Part shown: positions 1-7,088 of the stretch, piece after piece | Numbering within the stretch: position 1 is the stretch's first letter | Layout: each line of letters begins with the position of its first letter | From: Undibacterium sp. | GTDB lineage: Bacteria; Pseudomonadota; Gammaproteobacteria; Burkholderiales; Burkholderiaceae_D | Direction: 5' to 3' | DNA length: 12,300 nt | Assembly (NCBI GenBank): GCA_019752975.1 | Contig: JAIELM010000546.1 | Coordinates: 1 to 12,300, forward strand | Notes under the pieces: generated by a model | Seen by the model: the letters and a program-made list of their open reading frames with translations, nothing else | Database searches by the model: none | Told to the model about the DNA's origin: nothing | Made by a program: the position numbers and the translations under genes

Positions 1-96
1 TACTGATGCCGCTGGGCTCGGCGCGCTGGTGAAGCTTGAGCCAATGAGCATGAGTGTTACTGCGATTTTGGGGAGGTGTACAAGTTTGAATAACAT
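1..96 (-). CDS. Secreted protein of unknown function, N-terminal fragment (signal peptide)
   Basis: Only the first 32 codons lie in the window; the gene runs off the left edge. The peptide starts MLFKLVHLPKIAVTLMLIG and continues SSFTSAPSPAASV. It has a basic start (Lys4, Lys10), a hydrophobic core (about residues 11-19) and small residues around Ser20-Ala25, which together make a typical Sec signal peptide with a plausible cleavage near Ala25. The ATG is 21 bases after the stop of the FAD oxidoreductase on the same strand, so the two may be co-transcribed. No good Shine-Dalgarno sequence is visible before the ATG. The function cannot be judged from this fragment. A plus-strand open frame (2-106) covers the same bases, but the signal-peptide reading is more convincing. 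Confidence 0.5.
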   Translation of the reverse strand, partial: MLFKLVHLPKIAVTLMLIGSSFTSAPSPAASV

Positions 97-117
97 GGTG
101 TGCTAGTGATTTAATGA

Positions 118-1677
118 TTAGACGTCTTTATTCGGCACGTATAGGGGTTGAATGCTTTGAGGATGACGAATCGTATTTTTGGGATCATATTTTTGCTTGA
201 CTGCTTGCAGGCGCGTGTAATTTTTTCCGTAATAGGCTTCTTGCCAATTCTGAAAATCGAGACTGCAATAGTTGATGTATTGTGCGCTTATGCCGTGTTC
301 TTGGAATATCTTTAAACACTCTTGCGAAACTTGAGTGAGTTTTTCCTCCTCTTTGGGGTGTTGCCAGTAGGCTTGTAATTCAGAAATAAAATGATAGGCG
401 CGATGTGGGTAGCTAGAGACTTTTTCAAGAACGGGGTCGGCGATTTTTCCACCTAAAGTATTGACCTGAAAAATCATGCCGCGTGTGTGTATGGTTTTTT
501 CTAGTACCTCGGGAATAAACGCTTGAATGTCCTCAAAGCTTTTGTATAGTCCCGCGGAGGAATTTTTAAAATATAGCGGAACCAGTGAGCCATAATAATT
601 TTTCAGGACTTTTGATAGTTCTTTGGGCGCGTCAGAACGGAATTCATCGGTCTCTTTTGCCAAACCTTGTAAGAGTGCTTGTAACTCCTTGCTGTGTACA
701 CCAGAGTTGGTGACCAGAATATTCAGCGTGGCACCGTTTTGCACAAATGCGGAAAAGCAGGTGCTGGGTAATTGCGCTGCGAATGAGAACCATTTTTCAA
801 GGATGTTTGTGGCGCGCTCGGTGTTGAGTTTTCTTGCTTTGAAATGGTGAGCTTGAAGTCGAGCCGGACTAGGATACGCTTGAAAGATCAGATCTGTGAC
901 CACCCCAAAATTACCTGCGCCACCACCACGTAAGGCCCATAATAATTCGTTGTCGTTTTTGGTCGAATGAATGACTCCATTACCATCGACAAAGCGCGCC
1001 TCTAACAAACTGTCACAAGTTAATCCATATTGACGTGCAAATAAACCATAACCGCCGCCCATAGTTAATCCACCAACCCCAACCGTACCGCAAGAACCAG
1101 CGGGAACGAGTAAGGATTTTGGTAATAGGTGATCGTATAAACGCGACAGTGTGCAACCAGGTCCGACTTGTACCCTATTGTGGCCTAAGAGTTTGACGTG
1201 GTTCATTTTACTGAGATTGATCACAAGACCTTGTTCATTGGAAGAGAAACCTTCCATGCTGTGCCCACCGCTCTTTATCGCGACGGCTAGGTTCTTGTCA
1301 TGTGCATAGCGTATCGCTTGCGCCACGTCTTCGCTGCTCTTGCACACAGCGATGACGGCCGGATGATGATTGATGCGCTTATTAAAACCTTGTCTTAGCT
1401 CTTCATAACCCGCATCGGTGTTGGTAATGAGTTGTAGCGATGAGGCCGAACTTGTTTGAGAATTTTTTAGCGCGGTTGGTTTGCTCGGCTGACTTTCGGA
1501 TTCACTTTCGGATTTGCTATTTTTCTCATCTTTGTCCGAACCACCGCATGCGGCGAGTAAAAGGCTAGCACCGGTAGCTGCGCTGAGTTTGAGAAAATCT
1601 TTGCGCGAATAGTGTTTTGGCATGAGACTGTGCGTAGATGGAAAAGAGTCAGAGCTTACACTTTTTTTCATGGGCAT
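118..1677 (-). CDS. Tat-exported lipoprotein FAD-linked oxidoreductase (berberine bridge enzyme-like)
   Basis: This 519-residue flavoprotein oxidase or dehydrogenase probably acts outside the cytoplasm on a carbohydrate or phenolic-type alcohol; the substrate is unknown. The N-terminus has a twin-arginine-like motif SRKDFLK (residues 24-30; the second basic residue is Lys) followed by a lipobox LLLAAC, with Cys44 as the predicted lipidated residue. A Ser/Glu-rich linker follows (about 53-80). The PCMH-type FAD-binding domain (about 105-270) contains SGGHS with His139 and GSCGTVGVGGLTMGGG with Cys196. These are the two residues that carry bicovalent FAD in the berberine-bridge family. The C-terminus has the BBE signature (YDPKN and HPQSI). 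The start at 1677 has a GAGAAAG sequence 8 bases upstream; Met19 (1623) has none. The secreted-protein gene follows 21 bases downstream, and ilvD is divergent. The family assignment is firm; the substrate is not. Confidence 0.9.
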   Translation of the reverse strand: MPMKKSVSSDSFPSTHSLMPKHYSRKDFLKLSAATGASLLLAACGGSDKDEKNSKSESESESQPSKPTALKNSQTSSASSLQLITNTDAGYEELRQGFNKRINHHPAVIAVCKSSEDVAQAIRYAHDKNLAVAIKSGGHSMEGFSSNEQGLVINLSKMNHVKLLGHNRVQVGPGCTLSRLYDHLLPKSLLVPAGSCGTVGVGGLTMGGGYGLFARQYGLTCDSLLEARFVDGNGVIHSTKNDNELLWALRGGGAGNFGVVTDLIFQAYPSPARLQAHHFKARKLNTERATNILEKWFSFAAQLPSTCFSAFVQNGATLNILVTNSGVHSKELQALLQGLAKETDEFRSDAPKELSKVLKNYYGSLVPLYFKNSSAGLYKSFEDIQAFIPEVLEKTIHTRGMIFQVNTLGGKIADPVLEKVSSYPHRAYHFISELQAYWQHPKEEEKLTQVSQECLKIFQEHGISAQYINYCSLDFQNWQEAYYGKNYTRLQAVKQKYDPKNTIRHPQSIQPLYVPNKDV

Positions 1678-1701
1678 TCAAATTGCTTTCTCGCGGTGAT
1701 A

Positions 1702-1716
1702 ATCGCTAAAAGCGAT
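1702..1716. promoter_or_regulatory. Short dyad in the oxidoreductase/ilvD divergent spacer
   Basis: ATCGCT and AGCGAT are perfect inverted repeats around a 3-base AAA centre, in the 5' leader region of the oxidoreductase. A TTGACC hexamer (minus strand, 1729-1724) lies just upstream and could be a -35 box, but no well-placed -10 follows. The dyad could be an operator or a small leader hairpin. It is a weak candidate from sequence symmetry alone. Confidence 0.25.
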
Positions 1717-1766
1717 AGTGAGTGGTCAATTGCCGTTTCTGGAATTAACTCAACGCTTCCCTAAAT

Positions 1767-1794
1767 TTCCTAGGTTTTGGTTCCGCGCTATAAT
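1767..1794 (+). promoter_or_regulatory. Candidate sigma-70 promoter of ilvD
   Basis: A perfect TATAAT -10 box lies at 1789-1794, about 26 bases before the ilvD ATG at 1821. The -35 region is poor (TTCCTA at 1767-1772 with a 16-base spacer). Transcription would begin near 1801 and give a leader of about 20 bases, leaving no room for an attenuator peptide. The -10 match and position support the call; the weak -35 limits it. Confidence 0.4.
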
Positions 1795-1820
1795 CCTCTT
1801 TTTACCTCACAGAGATGATC

Positions 1821-3704
1821 ATGCCAGTCTACCGTTCCAGAACCACCACCCACGGCCGTAATATGGCCGGTGCTCGCGCCTTGTGGCGTGCAACCGGTAT
1901 GAAGGATGGGGATTTTGAAAAACCGATTATCGCAGTAGTGAATTCTTTTACCCAATTCGTACCCGGTCACGTTCATCTTAAAGACCTAGGGCAAATGGTG
2001 GCGCGTGAAATTGAGGCCGCTGGTGGTGTGGCCAAGGAGTTCAATACCATTGCGGTTGATGACGGTATCGCAATGGGACATGGCGGCATGCTTTATTCCT
2101 TGCCCTCGCGTGAATTGATTGCGGACTCGGTTGAGTATATGGTCAATGCCCATTGTGCTGATGCGATGGTATGTATTTCTAATTGCGACAAGATTACGCC
2201 AGGGATGTTGATGGCGGCGATGCGCTTGAATATTCCCGTGGTGTTTGTTTCTGGCGGCCCGATGGAAGCAGGTAAGGTGCTTGAGACCTTGCATCCAAAA
2301 GGATCAAATGCGATGGGCGAACAAAAAATCATGAAGATCGATTTGGTCGATGCCATGATTAAGGCGGGTGACAGCTCAGTGAGTGATGAAGAGATTGGAC
2401 GAATTGAACGTTCGGCTTGCCCTACCTGTGGTTCTTGTTCTGGTATGTTTACTGCTAACTCGATGAATTGCTTGACCGAAGCCTTGGGCTTGGCTTTGCC
2501 AGGAAATGGTACTATTTTGGCGACTCACTCGGATCGTAAAGAATTGTTTTTGCGTGCCGGTCGCTTGATCGTGGAGCTTTCTCAACGTCATTATGAGCAG
2601 GACGATTACACCGTCTTGCCACGTTCTATTGCGACCAAGGCAGCGTTTGAAAACGCCATGGCTTTAGATGTATCTATGGGTGGCTCGACCAATACCGTTT
2701 TACACTTGTTGGCAGCGGCGCATGAGGCCGGAGTGGATTTTAAGATGGCTGACATCGACCGAATTTCACGTAAGGTACCATGCCTGTGTAAAGTCGCTCC
2801 TATGACCGACAAATACCATATAGAAGATGTACATAGAGCTGGCGGCATTAGCGCTATTTTGGGTGAGTTGGCGCGTGCTGGCTTACTCGATACTAGTCTT
2901 CCTACAGTACACAGTCCGAGCGTGGCGGCGGCGATTTTAGGCAATGACATTATGGTGAGTGATGATCCTGCGGTGCATCAGCTGTTTATGGCAGCTCCCG
3001 GCGGTGTAGCGACACAAACCGCGTTTTCACAGTCCCAACGTTTTGACAGCTTAGATAAGGATAGGGAACAAGGTTGTATTCGAGATCTCGCCCATGCTTA
3101 CTCCAAAGATGGTGGTTTGGCTGTGCTGTATGGTAATTTGGCGGAAAAAGGCTGCATTGTTAAAACCGCTGGAGTCGACGAAAGCATACTGACATTTAGT
3201 GGCAAGGCACGGGTTTTTGAAAGCCAAGACGATGCAGTGGCTGCGATACTCGGTGACACGGTGCACGCTGGTGATGTGGTGATTATCCGCTACGAAGGCC
3301 CCAAAGGCGGTCCAGGTATGCAAGAAATGCTCTACCCTACCTCGTATATCAAGTCCAAGGGTTTGGGCAAAGCCTGTGCCCTCTTTACTGATGGGCGTTT
3401 CTCTGGTGGTTCTTCCGGACTGGTGATCGGTCATGCTTCTCCGGAGGCCGCGGAAGGTGGTGCGATTGGTCTTGTAGAAGAAGGAGATCGCATAGAAATC
3501 GATATCCCGAATCGCCGTATTCATTTGGCGATCAGTGATGAGATTTTAGCTGGGCGTCGTGTTGCGATGGAGGCTAGGGGTCACAATGCGTGGCAACCAG
3601 TGCAACGTGAGCGCTATGTCTCGCAAGCCCTGCAGGCCTATGCCGCCTTGGCTACCTCCGCTGACCGTGGCGCGGTGAGGGATATTAGTCAATTGCGTAA
3701 GTGA
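1821..3704 (+). CDS. ilvD: Dihydroxy-acid dehydratase
   Basis: IlvD dehydrates 2,3-dihydroxy-3-methylbutanoate and 2,3-dihydroxy-3-methylpentanoate to the 2-oxo acids that precede valine, leucine and isoleucine. It works in the cytoplasm with an Fe-S cluster and Mg2+. The protein is nearly collinear with E. coli IlvD, with runs such as [18 protein letters not shown] and [20 protein letters not shown]. Cluster-region cysteines are Cys122 (SNCDKITPG) and the [10 protein letters not shown] group (Cys200, 203, 206). Lys124 is the position carbamylated in the family. At residue 49 a Gly (VPGHVHL) stands where 2Fe-2S-type enzymes have Cys, so this belongs to the E. coli-like, oxygen-sensitive 4Fe-4S group. 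I chose ATG 1821 (MPVYRS, as in E. coli) because AGAG ends 6 bases before it. ATG 1815 would add two residues but abuts that AGAG. Length, about 627 residues, is normal. Confidence 0.96.
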   Translation: MPVYRSRTTTHGRNMAGARALWRATGMKDGDFEKPIIAVVNSFTQFVPGHVHLKDLGQMVAREIEAAGGVAKEFNTIAVDDGIAMGHGGMLYSLPSRELIADSVEYMVNAHCADAMVCISNCDKITPGMLMAAMRLNIPVVFVSGGPMEAGKVLETLHPKGSNAMGEQKIMKIDLVDAMIKAGDSSVSDEEIGRIERSACPTCGSCSGMFTANSMNCLTEALGLALPGNGTILATHSDRKELFLRAGRLIVELSQRHYEQDDYTVLPRSIATKAAFENAMALDVSMGGSTNTVLHLLAAAHEAGVDFKMADIDRISRKVPCLCKVAPMTDKYHIEDVHRAGGISAILGELARAGLLDTSLPTVHSPSVAAAILGNDIMVSDDPAVHQLFMAAPGGVATQTAFSQSQRFDSLDKDREQGCIRDLAHAYSKDGGLAVLYGNLAEKGCIVKTAGVDESILTFSGKARVFESQDDAVAAILGDTVHAGDVVIIRYEGPKGGPGMQEMLYPTSYIKSKGLGKACALFTDGRFSGGSSGLVIGHASPEAAEGGAIGLVEEGDRIEIDIPNRRIHLAISDEILAGRRVAMEARGHNAWQPVQRERYVSQALQAYAALATSADRGAVRDISQLRK

Positions 3705-3761
3705 TATACTGTGGTTTTATAGTAGGGTGTGCAAGCAGCACCGATGCTGTGTCCTTCGTCG

Positions 3762-3794
3762 TGTCCTTGTAATGTCCTTATAATGTCCTTATAA
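3762..3794 (+). repeat. Three tandem 11-bp repeats between ilvD and ribA
   Basis: TGTCCTTGTAA (3762-3772) is followed by two identical TGTCCTTATAA units (3773-3783, 3784-3794). A degenerate 12-base unit, TGTCCTTCGTCG, precedes them at 3750-3761. The junction of units creates a perfect TATAAT at 3779-3784, 57 bases before the ribA ATG, which could serve as a -10 box, although no good -35 was found. A weak CAGCA/TGCTG hairpin (3736-3749) lies between the repeat and the ilvD stop. Confidence 0.85.
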
Positions 3795-3840
3795 GATACG
3801 CAATCTGGTCAATCACGCCCTACCTAGATCTGAGAAAATT

Positions 3841-4491
3841 ATGTTGAATAAGGGATTGTCTGACGATTTGACTTCCAAGAAGTCAGATCCGGCTGCGAGC
3901 TTGGATTTCGTCGCTTCGTGCGACTTGCCCACCACCTGGGCCAATTTTAAAATGCATGCGTTTATCGAGCCAGCTACGGGCAAAGAGCATATCGCTTTAA
4001 CCTTGGGTGAGGTTGGTGACGGTGAGGTGGTGTTGGCACGCATTCATTCTGAATGTTTGACTGGCGATGCTTTGTTCAGTCAACGCTGCGATTGCGGGCC
4101 GCAACTCGCGATGGCAATGCAAAAAATCGCACAAGAAGGTCGTGGGGCGATTTTATACTTGCGTCAAGAAGGAAGAGGGATAGGTTTGGTCAACAAGGTA
4201 CATGCCTATCATTGGCAGGATACTGGCCTCGATACCGTAGAAGCAAATCAAAAGCTGGGTTTTGCTGCCGACTTACGTAATTACAGCCTTTGTGCGCCCA
4301 TGCTCAAGCATTTGAATATCGCTAGTGTGAGGCTAATGACGAACAATCCACGTAAAATTGCGGCACTGGAAAATATGCATGTGAGCGTGTTAGAACATAT
4401 TCCACTGATTGTGCAGGCTAATCCTTTCAATCAACGCTATTTGGATACTAAGGCCGATAAATTGGGCCATATGTTTGCATCGGATGACTAG
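3841..4491 (+). CDS. ribA: GTP cyclohydrolase II
   Basis: RibA opens the GTP imidazole ring, releasing formate and pyrophosphate, to give 2,5-diamino-6-ribosylamino-4(3H)-pyrimidinone 5'-phosphate, the first step of riboflavin synthesis. The Zn site HSECLTGDALFSQRCDCG supplies Cys72, Cys83 and Cys85. Other family blocks are LYLRQEGRGIGL, DTVEANQKLGFAAD, LMTNNPRK and the C-terminal YLDTKADKLGHM. The protein is stand-alone (216 residues) with no fused RibB domain. It has about 18-20 more N-terminal residues than E. coli RibA, a polar stretch rich in Ser, Asp and Lys. The ATG at 3841 is preceded by GAGAAAA. A TTG at 3901 would give an E. coli-like length but has a weaker upstream signal. It lies 136 bases after ilvD on the same strand, with a repeat-derived -10 box in between, and is convergent with the DUF2726 pair. 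Confidence 0.95.
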   Translation: MLNKGLSDDLTSKKSDPAASLDFVASCDLPTTWANFKMHAFIEPATGKEHIALTLGEVGDGEVVLARIHSECLTGDALFSQRCDCGPQLAMAMQKIAQEGRGAILYLRQEGRGIGLVNKVHAYHWQDTGLDTVEANQKLGFAADLRNYSLCAPMLKHLNIASVRLMTNNPRKIAALENMHVSVLEHIPLIVQANPFNQRYLDTKADKLGHMFASDD

Positions 4492-4527
4492 ATTTTTGTA
4501 TTGTCGTTGCTATGCTTTCCCGGCTAG

Positions 4528-5319
4528 CTATGCACAAAAATTCGAATCCCAGCCATTGATTTGCTTTGCCGGCGGTTTGTGAAGTTGAATTTGCTGTTGA
4601 ATGAAGCGACTATTTTCTGCCTGTATCGCTCTCACTTCTTGTGCGACTTCCTCTGGTAGCCCCATGCGTGGGGTACCGCGCACATCCAAGAATAACGAGT
4701 GTAGGTAATGTTCTAATTGCACGGAATTCCCAGCGAGCAAACAAATTCTATTCCAGATGTGTGGGTAGTCTTTTTGTATGCGGTGAGATGGCGTGAGATG
4801 TTCGATATAGGCCAACGAAAGCGTGTCGTTGTAGTCTATGGTGCGATTCCCTATGGTCGATGAATATGGTATTTTGCTGATTTTTGATTTGCTTATCGCC
4901 TGCAAACTCTGTTCTATGTAGGGTGCGAGCGTGCGTTGCATTTGATCGTGGCTAGGTAATCGCTGTTTTTCCCAGCAAAGGCTCTTGATGTTGGCGGCTA
5001 TGAGTAAGGGGCGAACCGATTGCTCATTTGATTTTTGTTCATGCTCCAAATCCACGACACAAAGCAAGTCGAAAGATCGGTTAAAAATGGCAAAATCCAC
5101 CCATAAACTATCGAGTTGTGATTGCAGGCTTAGCTTTTGTTTTTCCTGTGGATGTTGCACTTGAATTAATGAACTGAGTGGCACACGGGGGAAAATGTGG
5201 CAATTGGGAAGTAGCTTACGAAGACGCTTAAAAAAGCGTGCTTCTTCGGGCGAAAATAAGGGATGTTTTTGGTAAGTCGTGTGAGTTTTGCTGCCATTCC
5301 CGAGAAAATGCGAAAACAT
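4528..5319 (-). CDS. DUF2726-like protein, copy 1
   Basis: This 263-residue protein of unknown function has an N-terminal domain (about 20-140) resembling DUF2726, which I recall as having a PD-(D/E)XK nuclease-like fold. The domain runs from FSPEEARFFKRLRKLLPNC through FPRVPLSSL to VDFAIFN (Asp75) and VVDLEHEQK (Asp90, Glu92, Glu94, Lys96), where the acidic residues of such a site would sit. A second conserved block (about 168-245) includes YPHIWNRICLLAGN and GLPEEV. It is a clear paralogue of the next gene upstream: both begin MFSH and share PNC, PLSSL, YPHIW and GLP motifs. The start at 5319 is favoured over ATG 5334 because GAGGGGTGA lies 7 bases upstream and the MFSH start matches the paralogue. 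No signal peptide or membrane segment is seen. A nuclease role is not demonstrated. Confidence 0.75.
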   Translation of the reverse strand: MFSHFLGNGSKTHTTYQKHPLFSPEEARFFKRLRKLLPNCHIFPRVPLSSLIQVQHPQEKQKLSLQSQLDSLWVDFAIFNRSFDLLCVVDLEHEQKSNEQSVRPLLIAANIKSLCWEKQRLPSHDQMQRTLAPYIEQSLQAISKSKISKIPYSSTIGNRTIDYNDTLSLAYIEHLTPSHRIQKDYPHIWNRICLLAGNSVQLEHYLHSLFLDVRGTPRMGLPEEVAQEVRAIQAENSRFIQQQIQLHKPPAKQINGWDSNFCA

Positions 5320-5361
5320 AGATTCACCCCTCATCGTGCGATTTATTATTCTGAATAGTAT

Positions 5362-5466
5362 TAGGACTTACGCAAAACAGACGCTGGCGTTGTTGCTATT
5401 GCCTTGTCGTATTAAAGTACTTCCTTCGGCTCTGCGACTAGCCAGTGTAATTTTGCGTAAGTCCTA
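5362..5466. mobile_element. MITE-like element (105 bp) with 16-bp perfect terminal inverted repeats
   Basis: TAGGACTTACGCAAAA (5362-5377) is exactly inverted at 5451-5466. The element is flanked by the 5-bp direct repeat AGTAT (5357-5361 and 5467-5471), which looks like a target-site duplication. Just inside the termini, ACGCTGGC is imperfectly matched by GCCAGTGT, so the ends form a longer imperfect hairpin. It has no coding capacity, so it would be a non-autonomous element moved by a transposase elsewhere. The parent insertion-sequence family cannot be named from the ends alone. It sits between the two DUF2726 paralogues. An almost identical TTATTCTRAATA is also found on either side (5346-5357, 5478-5489). 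Confidence 0.8.
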
Positions 5467-5516
5467 AGTATACTAAGTTATTCTAAATAATCAACAAAAT
5501 TAAAGATTTATTTAAC

Positions 5517-5546
5517 ATCGACTATGGATCGATTATGGATCGACTA
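5517..5546 (+). repeat. Tandem 11-bp repeat (2.7 units) over the stop of DUF2726 copy 2
   Basis: ATCGACTATGG (5517-5527), ATCGATTATGG (5528-5538) and a partial ATCGACTA (5539-5546) follow each other directly. The last units encode the end of the protein (Val-Asp-Pro-stop on the minus strand), so expansion or contraction of the array would change the C-terminus or move the stop. Confidence 0.8.
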
Positions 5547-6354
5547 AGTTCATTGGTTCGGTATCGTGCCAGACCGCGATTTTTGCTAAATAATCGAGGT
5601 GTCTCTGGTTCTCATTTTTAATGGCAATCACTTCATCTATTGCCTCTTGTGGCAATCCTTGCTGTTCGCTTGCATCTCGGTTGCTTATTAGGCTAAGTAG
5701 ATAGTGCTTGAGTTGTTTCGGGTTACCGAGCAGGCTAAAAACGCGCTTCCAAATATGTGGATAGTGGTCTCTAAGTTGGTGGCCAGGCGTGATTTGTCGT
5801 AGGACTTTAAGAGAAATAGCGTCAGGATGATCAGGTTCATGTAGACCAAAATGCGCGTTAGGATCCGAGTTCCTAGTCGTTCTCTTGGATGATTGTTCAG
5901 TCAGGATGCCTTCGTCGCATTGCGGTATGAGGGTGTTGCTTCCTAGGTGCAGGAAGGCTTGCAGTGAAGTGGTAAGTTGCTTAGCATCGGGTAAATCGGT
6001 TTCGTGCCAATGAAAATAAGCGATCTTTGCTAGCTCAAATATTTGCAATACTTTGCGTAAGTCACCAGCCTCCTGTTGACGCTCAATGAGAATCACGCAG
6101 ACCGCTTCCCAACGTTGATTAAATATCGTGTAATCCACAATAATGGCGGGAAGAGTGGCTAGCTTACTCGAGGCCTTATCCTTGACACTGCTCATCCCCA
6201 TGAGGGACGAGAGTGGCAAGCGTGGCAGGATGCGGCAATTAGGTAGACATTGCTGTATCTGGCTGAAAAAAGCGGCTTCGTTTTGGTCGAAATAAGACCT
6301 TTTCTTAAACGTGCTGGCGCCCTTATCTATGGTCTTATTTGGGTGTGAAAACAT
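5533..6354 (-). CDS. DUF2726-like protein, copy 2 (divergent paralogue)
   Basis: This 273-residue protein of unknown function is paralogous to the gene downstream. Shared blocks are MFSH at the start, LPNCRILPRLPLSSL (37-51), VDYTIFN (73-79), YPHIWKRVFSLLGN (198-211) and GLPQEAIDEVIAIKNEN. Compared with copy 1, the strand VVDLEHE is replaced by VILIERQ (88-94). The first acidic position becomes Leu and the last acidic position is lost, while one Glu (91) remains. If the family is nuclease-like, this copy may be catalytically impaired. A less conserved insertion (about 140-178) separates the two blocks. The ATG at 6354 has only a weak GAAG-type ribosome site. It lies 213 bases upstream of copy 1 with the MITE-like element between, so a shared transcript is possible but unproven. 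Confidence 0.7.
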   Translation of the reverse strand: MFSHPNKTIDKGASTFKKRSYFDQNEAAFFSQIQQCLPNCRILPRLPLSSLMGMSSVKDKASSKLATLPAIIVDYTIFNQRWEAVCVILIERQQEAGDLRKVLQIFELAKIAYFHWHETDLPDAKQLTTSLQAFLHLGSNTLIPQCDEGILTEQSSKRTTRNSDPNAHFGLHEPDHPDAISLKVLRQITPGHQLRDHYPHIWKRVFSLLGNPKQLKHYLLSLISNRDASEQQGLPQEAIDEVIAIKNENQRHLDYLAKIAVWHDTEPMNLVDP

Positions 6355-6417
6355 AGCGTGGCTTCAATTAATATATTCAATTGTGAAATATTAAGTCCAA
6401 TAGCTATTCTTCACAAG

Positions 6418-6927
6418 TTAAAAGTTTCCCATATAGTCGCGTTTACCTAAATCTACGCCATGGTGTCGCAAAATGTTATAGGCGGTGGTCACATGAAAGA
6501 AAAACTGCGGCAGACCGTAGCTGAGTAAATAAGCACTTCCTAACAGTTTTTTCTCTTTTGGCGTACCAGGACGTAAGACGATTTCTTTCGCTTCACTATC
6601 GATAAATTGTTCAGCAGGTAGGCTGGCGATGAAATTCAGTGTTTTGTTAATTCTTTCGTATAAGTCCGCAAAGCTATTTTCGGTGTCTGCATATTCGGGG
6701 ACTTCAACGCCTGCCAAACGGGCAGACACCCCCTTAGCAAAGTCTGCTGCGATTTGCACTTGGCGTATTAGATTGAACATGTCCGGGGCTAAGCGAGCTT
6801 GTAAAAACACTTGATCGTCTATTTTTTTCTCAGCGGCGTGCGCTTGGTTTTTTTGCAAAATCATTTGCAGGCTATTGAGCATTTGAGTGAATACAGGTAC
6901 GGAAGTGCTATACATAGTCGGAGTCAT
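6418..6927 (-). CDS. DUF1993 family protein
   Basis: This is a predicted cytoplasmic, mostly helical protein of 169 residues that matches the DUF1993 family in length and motifs. It starts MTPTMYSTSVPVFTQML. It has the middle block LAPDMFNLIRQVQIAADFAKG and a C-terminal block with YLLSYGLPQFFFHVTTAYNILRHHGVDLGK, ending DYMGNF. DUF1993 proteins are distantly like DinB-type four-helix bundles; no enzymatic role is established as far as I know. The frame is open upstream to an ATG at 7056, but the family homology begins at the chosen ATG (6927), which has an AGAAAG 7 bases upstream. The extra 43 residues would be partly encoded by the tandem 11-bp repeat and look unlike protein. The parvulin gene lies 145 bases upstream on the same strand. 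Confidence 0.85.
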   Translation of the reverse strand: MTPTMYSTSVPVFTQMLNSLQMILQKNQAHAAEKKIDDQVFLQARLAPDMFNLIRQVQIAADFAKGVSARLAGVEVPEYADTENSFADLYERINKTLNFIASLPAEQFIDSEAKEIVLRPGTPKEKKLLGSAYLLSYGLPQFFFHVTTAYNILRHHGVDLGKRDYMGNF

Positions 6928-6950
6928 GATGGTACTTTCTGTGTGAGGAT

Positions 6951-6983
6951 TGCTTGATTTGTGCTTGATTTGTGCTTGATTTG
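6951..6983 (+). repeat. Three perfect tandem 11-bp repeats upstream of the DUF1993 gene
   Basis: TGCTTGATTTG occurs at 6951-6961, 6962-6972 and 6973-6983 with no mismatch. The array starts 24 bases upstream of the chosen DUF1993 start, in the leader or promoter region. The 11-bp period is close to one helical turn, so repeated protein binding on one face of the DNA is possible, as is simple slippage. Confidence 0.9.
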
Positions 6984-7060
6984 TTTGGAGCACACCAAGC
7001 ATACGGCAATTCTTGCTTGGCGGCGTTTCTATCGTTATTGGTGCATCTATCGGCATTTCA

Positions 7061-7088
7061 ACCGGGATTTTCTTAAGAAAAAGCCGGT
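7061..7088. repeat. 28-bp imperfect palindrome across the ppiC stop codon
   Basis: A perfect 14-base core, TTTTCTTAAGAAAA (7068-7081), is flanked by ACCGG (7061-7065) and CCGGT (7084-7088), with two mismatched pairs between. Twelve of 14 base pairs match. The ppiC stop codon (7073-7075) lies inside the core. It could act as a hairpin at the mRNA end, but no T-run follows on the minus strand, so it is not a standard intrinsic terminator. A dimeric protein-binding site is the alternative. Confidence 0.7.

Noticed and set aside
2-106. Plus-strand open frame at the left edge that could be the end of a gene
   Set aside because: The opposite strand reads as a clear signal peptide in the same bases and fits the orientation of the adjacent oxidoreductase.
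3051-3524. Minus-strand 157-codon open frame inside ilvD, plus similar antisense frames at 2606-2950 and 1986-2294
   Set aside because: They are antisense to strongly conserved IlvD sequence and lack recognisable motifs or ribosome sites.
3736-3749. Hairpin CAGCA-CCGA-TGCTG after ilvD as a terminator
   Set aside because: The stem is only 5 bp and no T-run follows.
6951-6983. Possible CRISPR-like array
   Set aside because: Units are 11 bp and directly adjacent with no spacers, so this is a simple tandem repeat.
6928-7056. N-terminal extension of the DUF1993 frame to an ATG at 7056
   Set aside because: Family similarity starts at 6927, where a weak ribosome site is found; the extension overlaps the 11-bp tandem array and looks non-coding.
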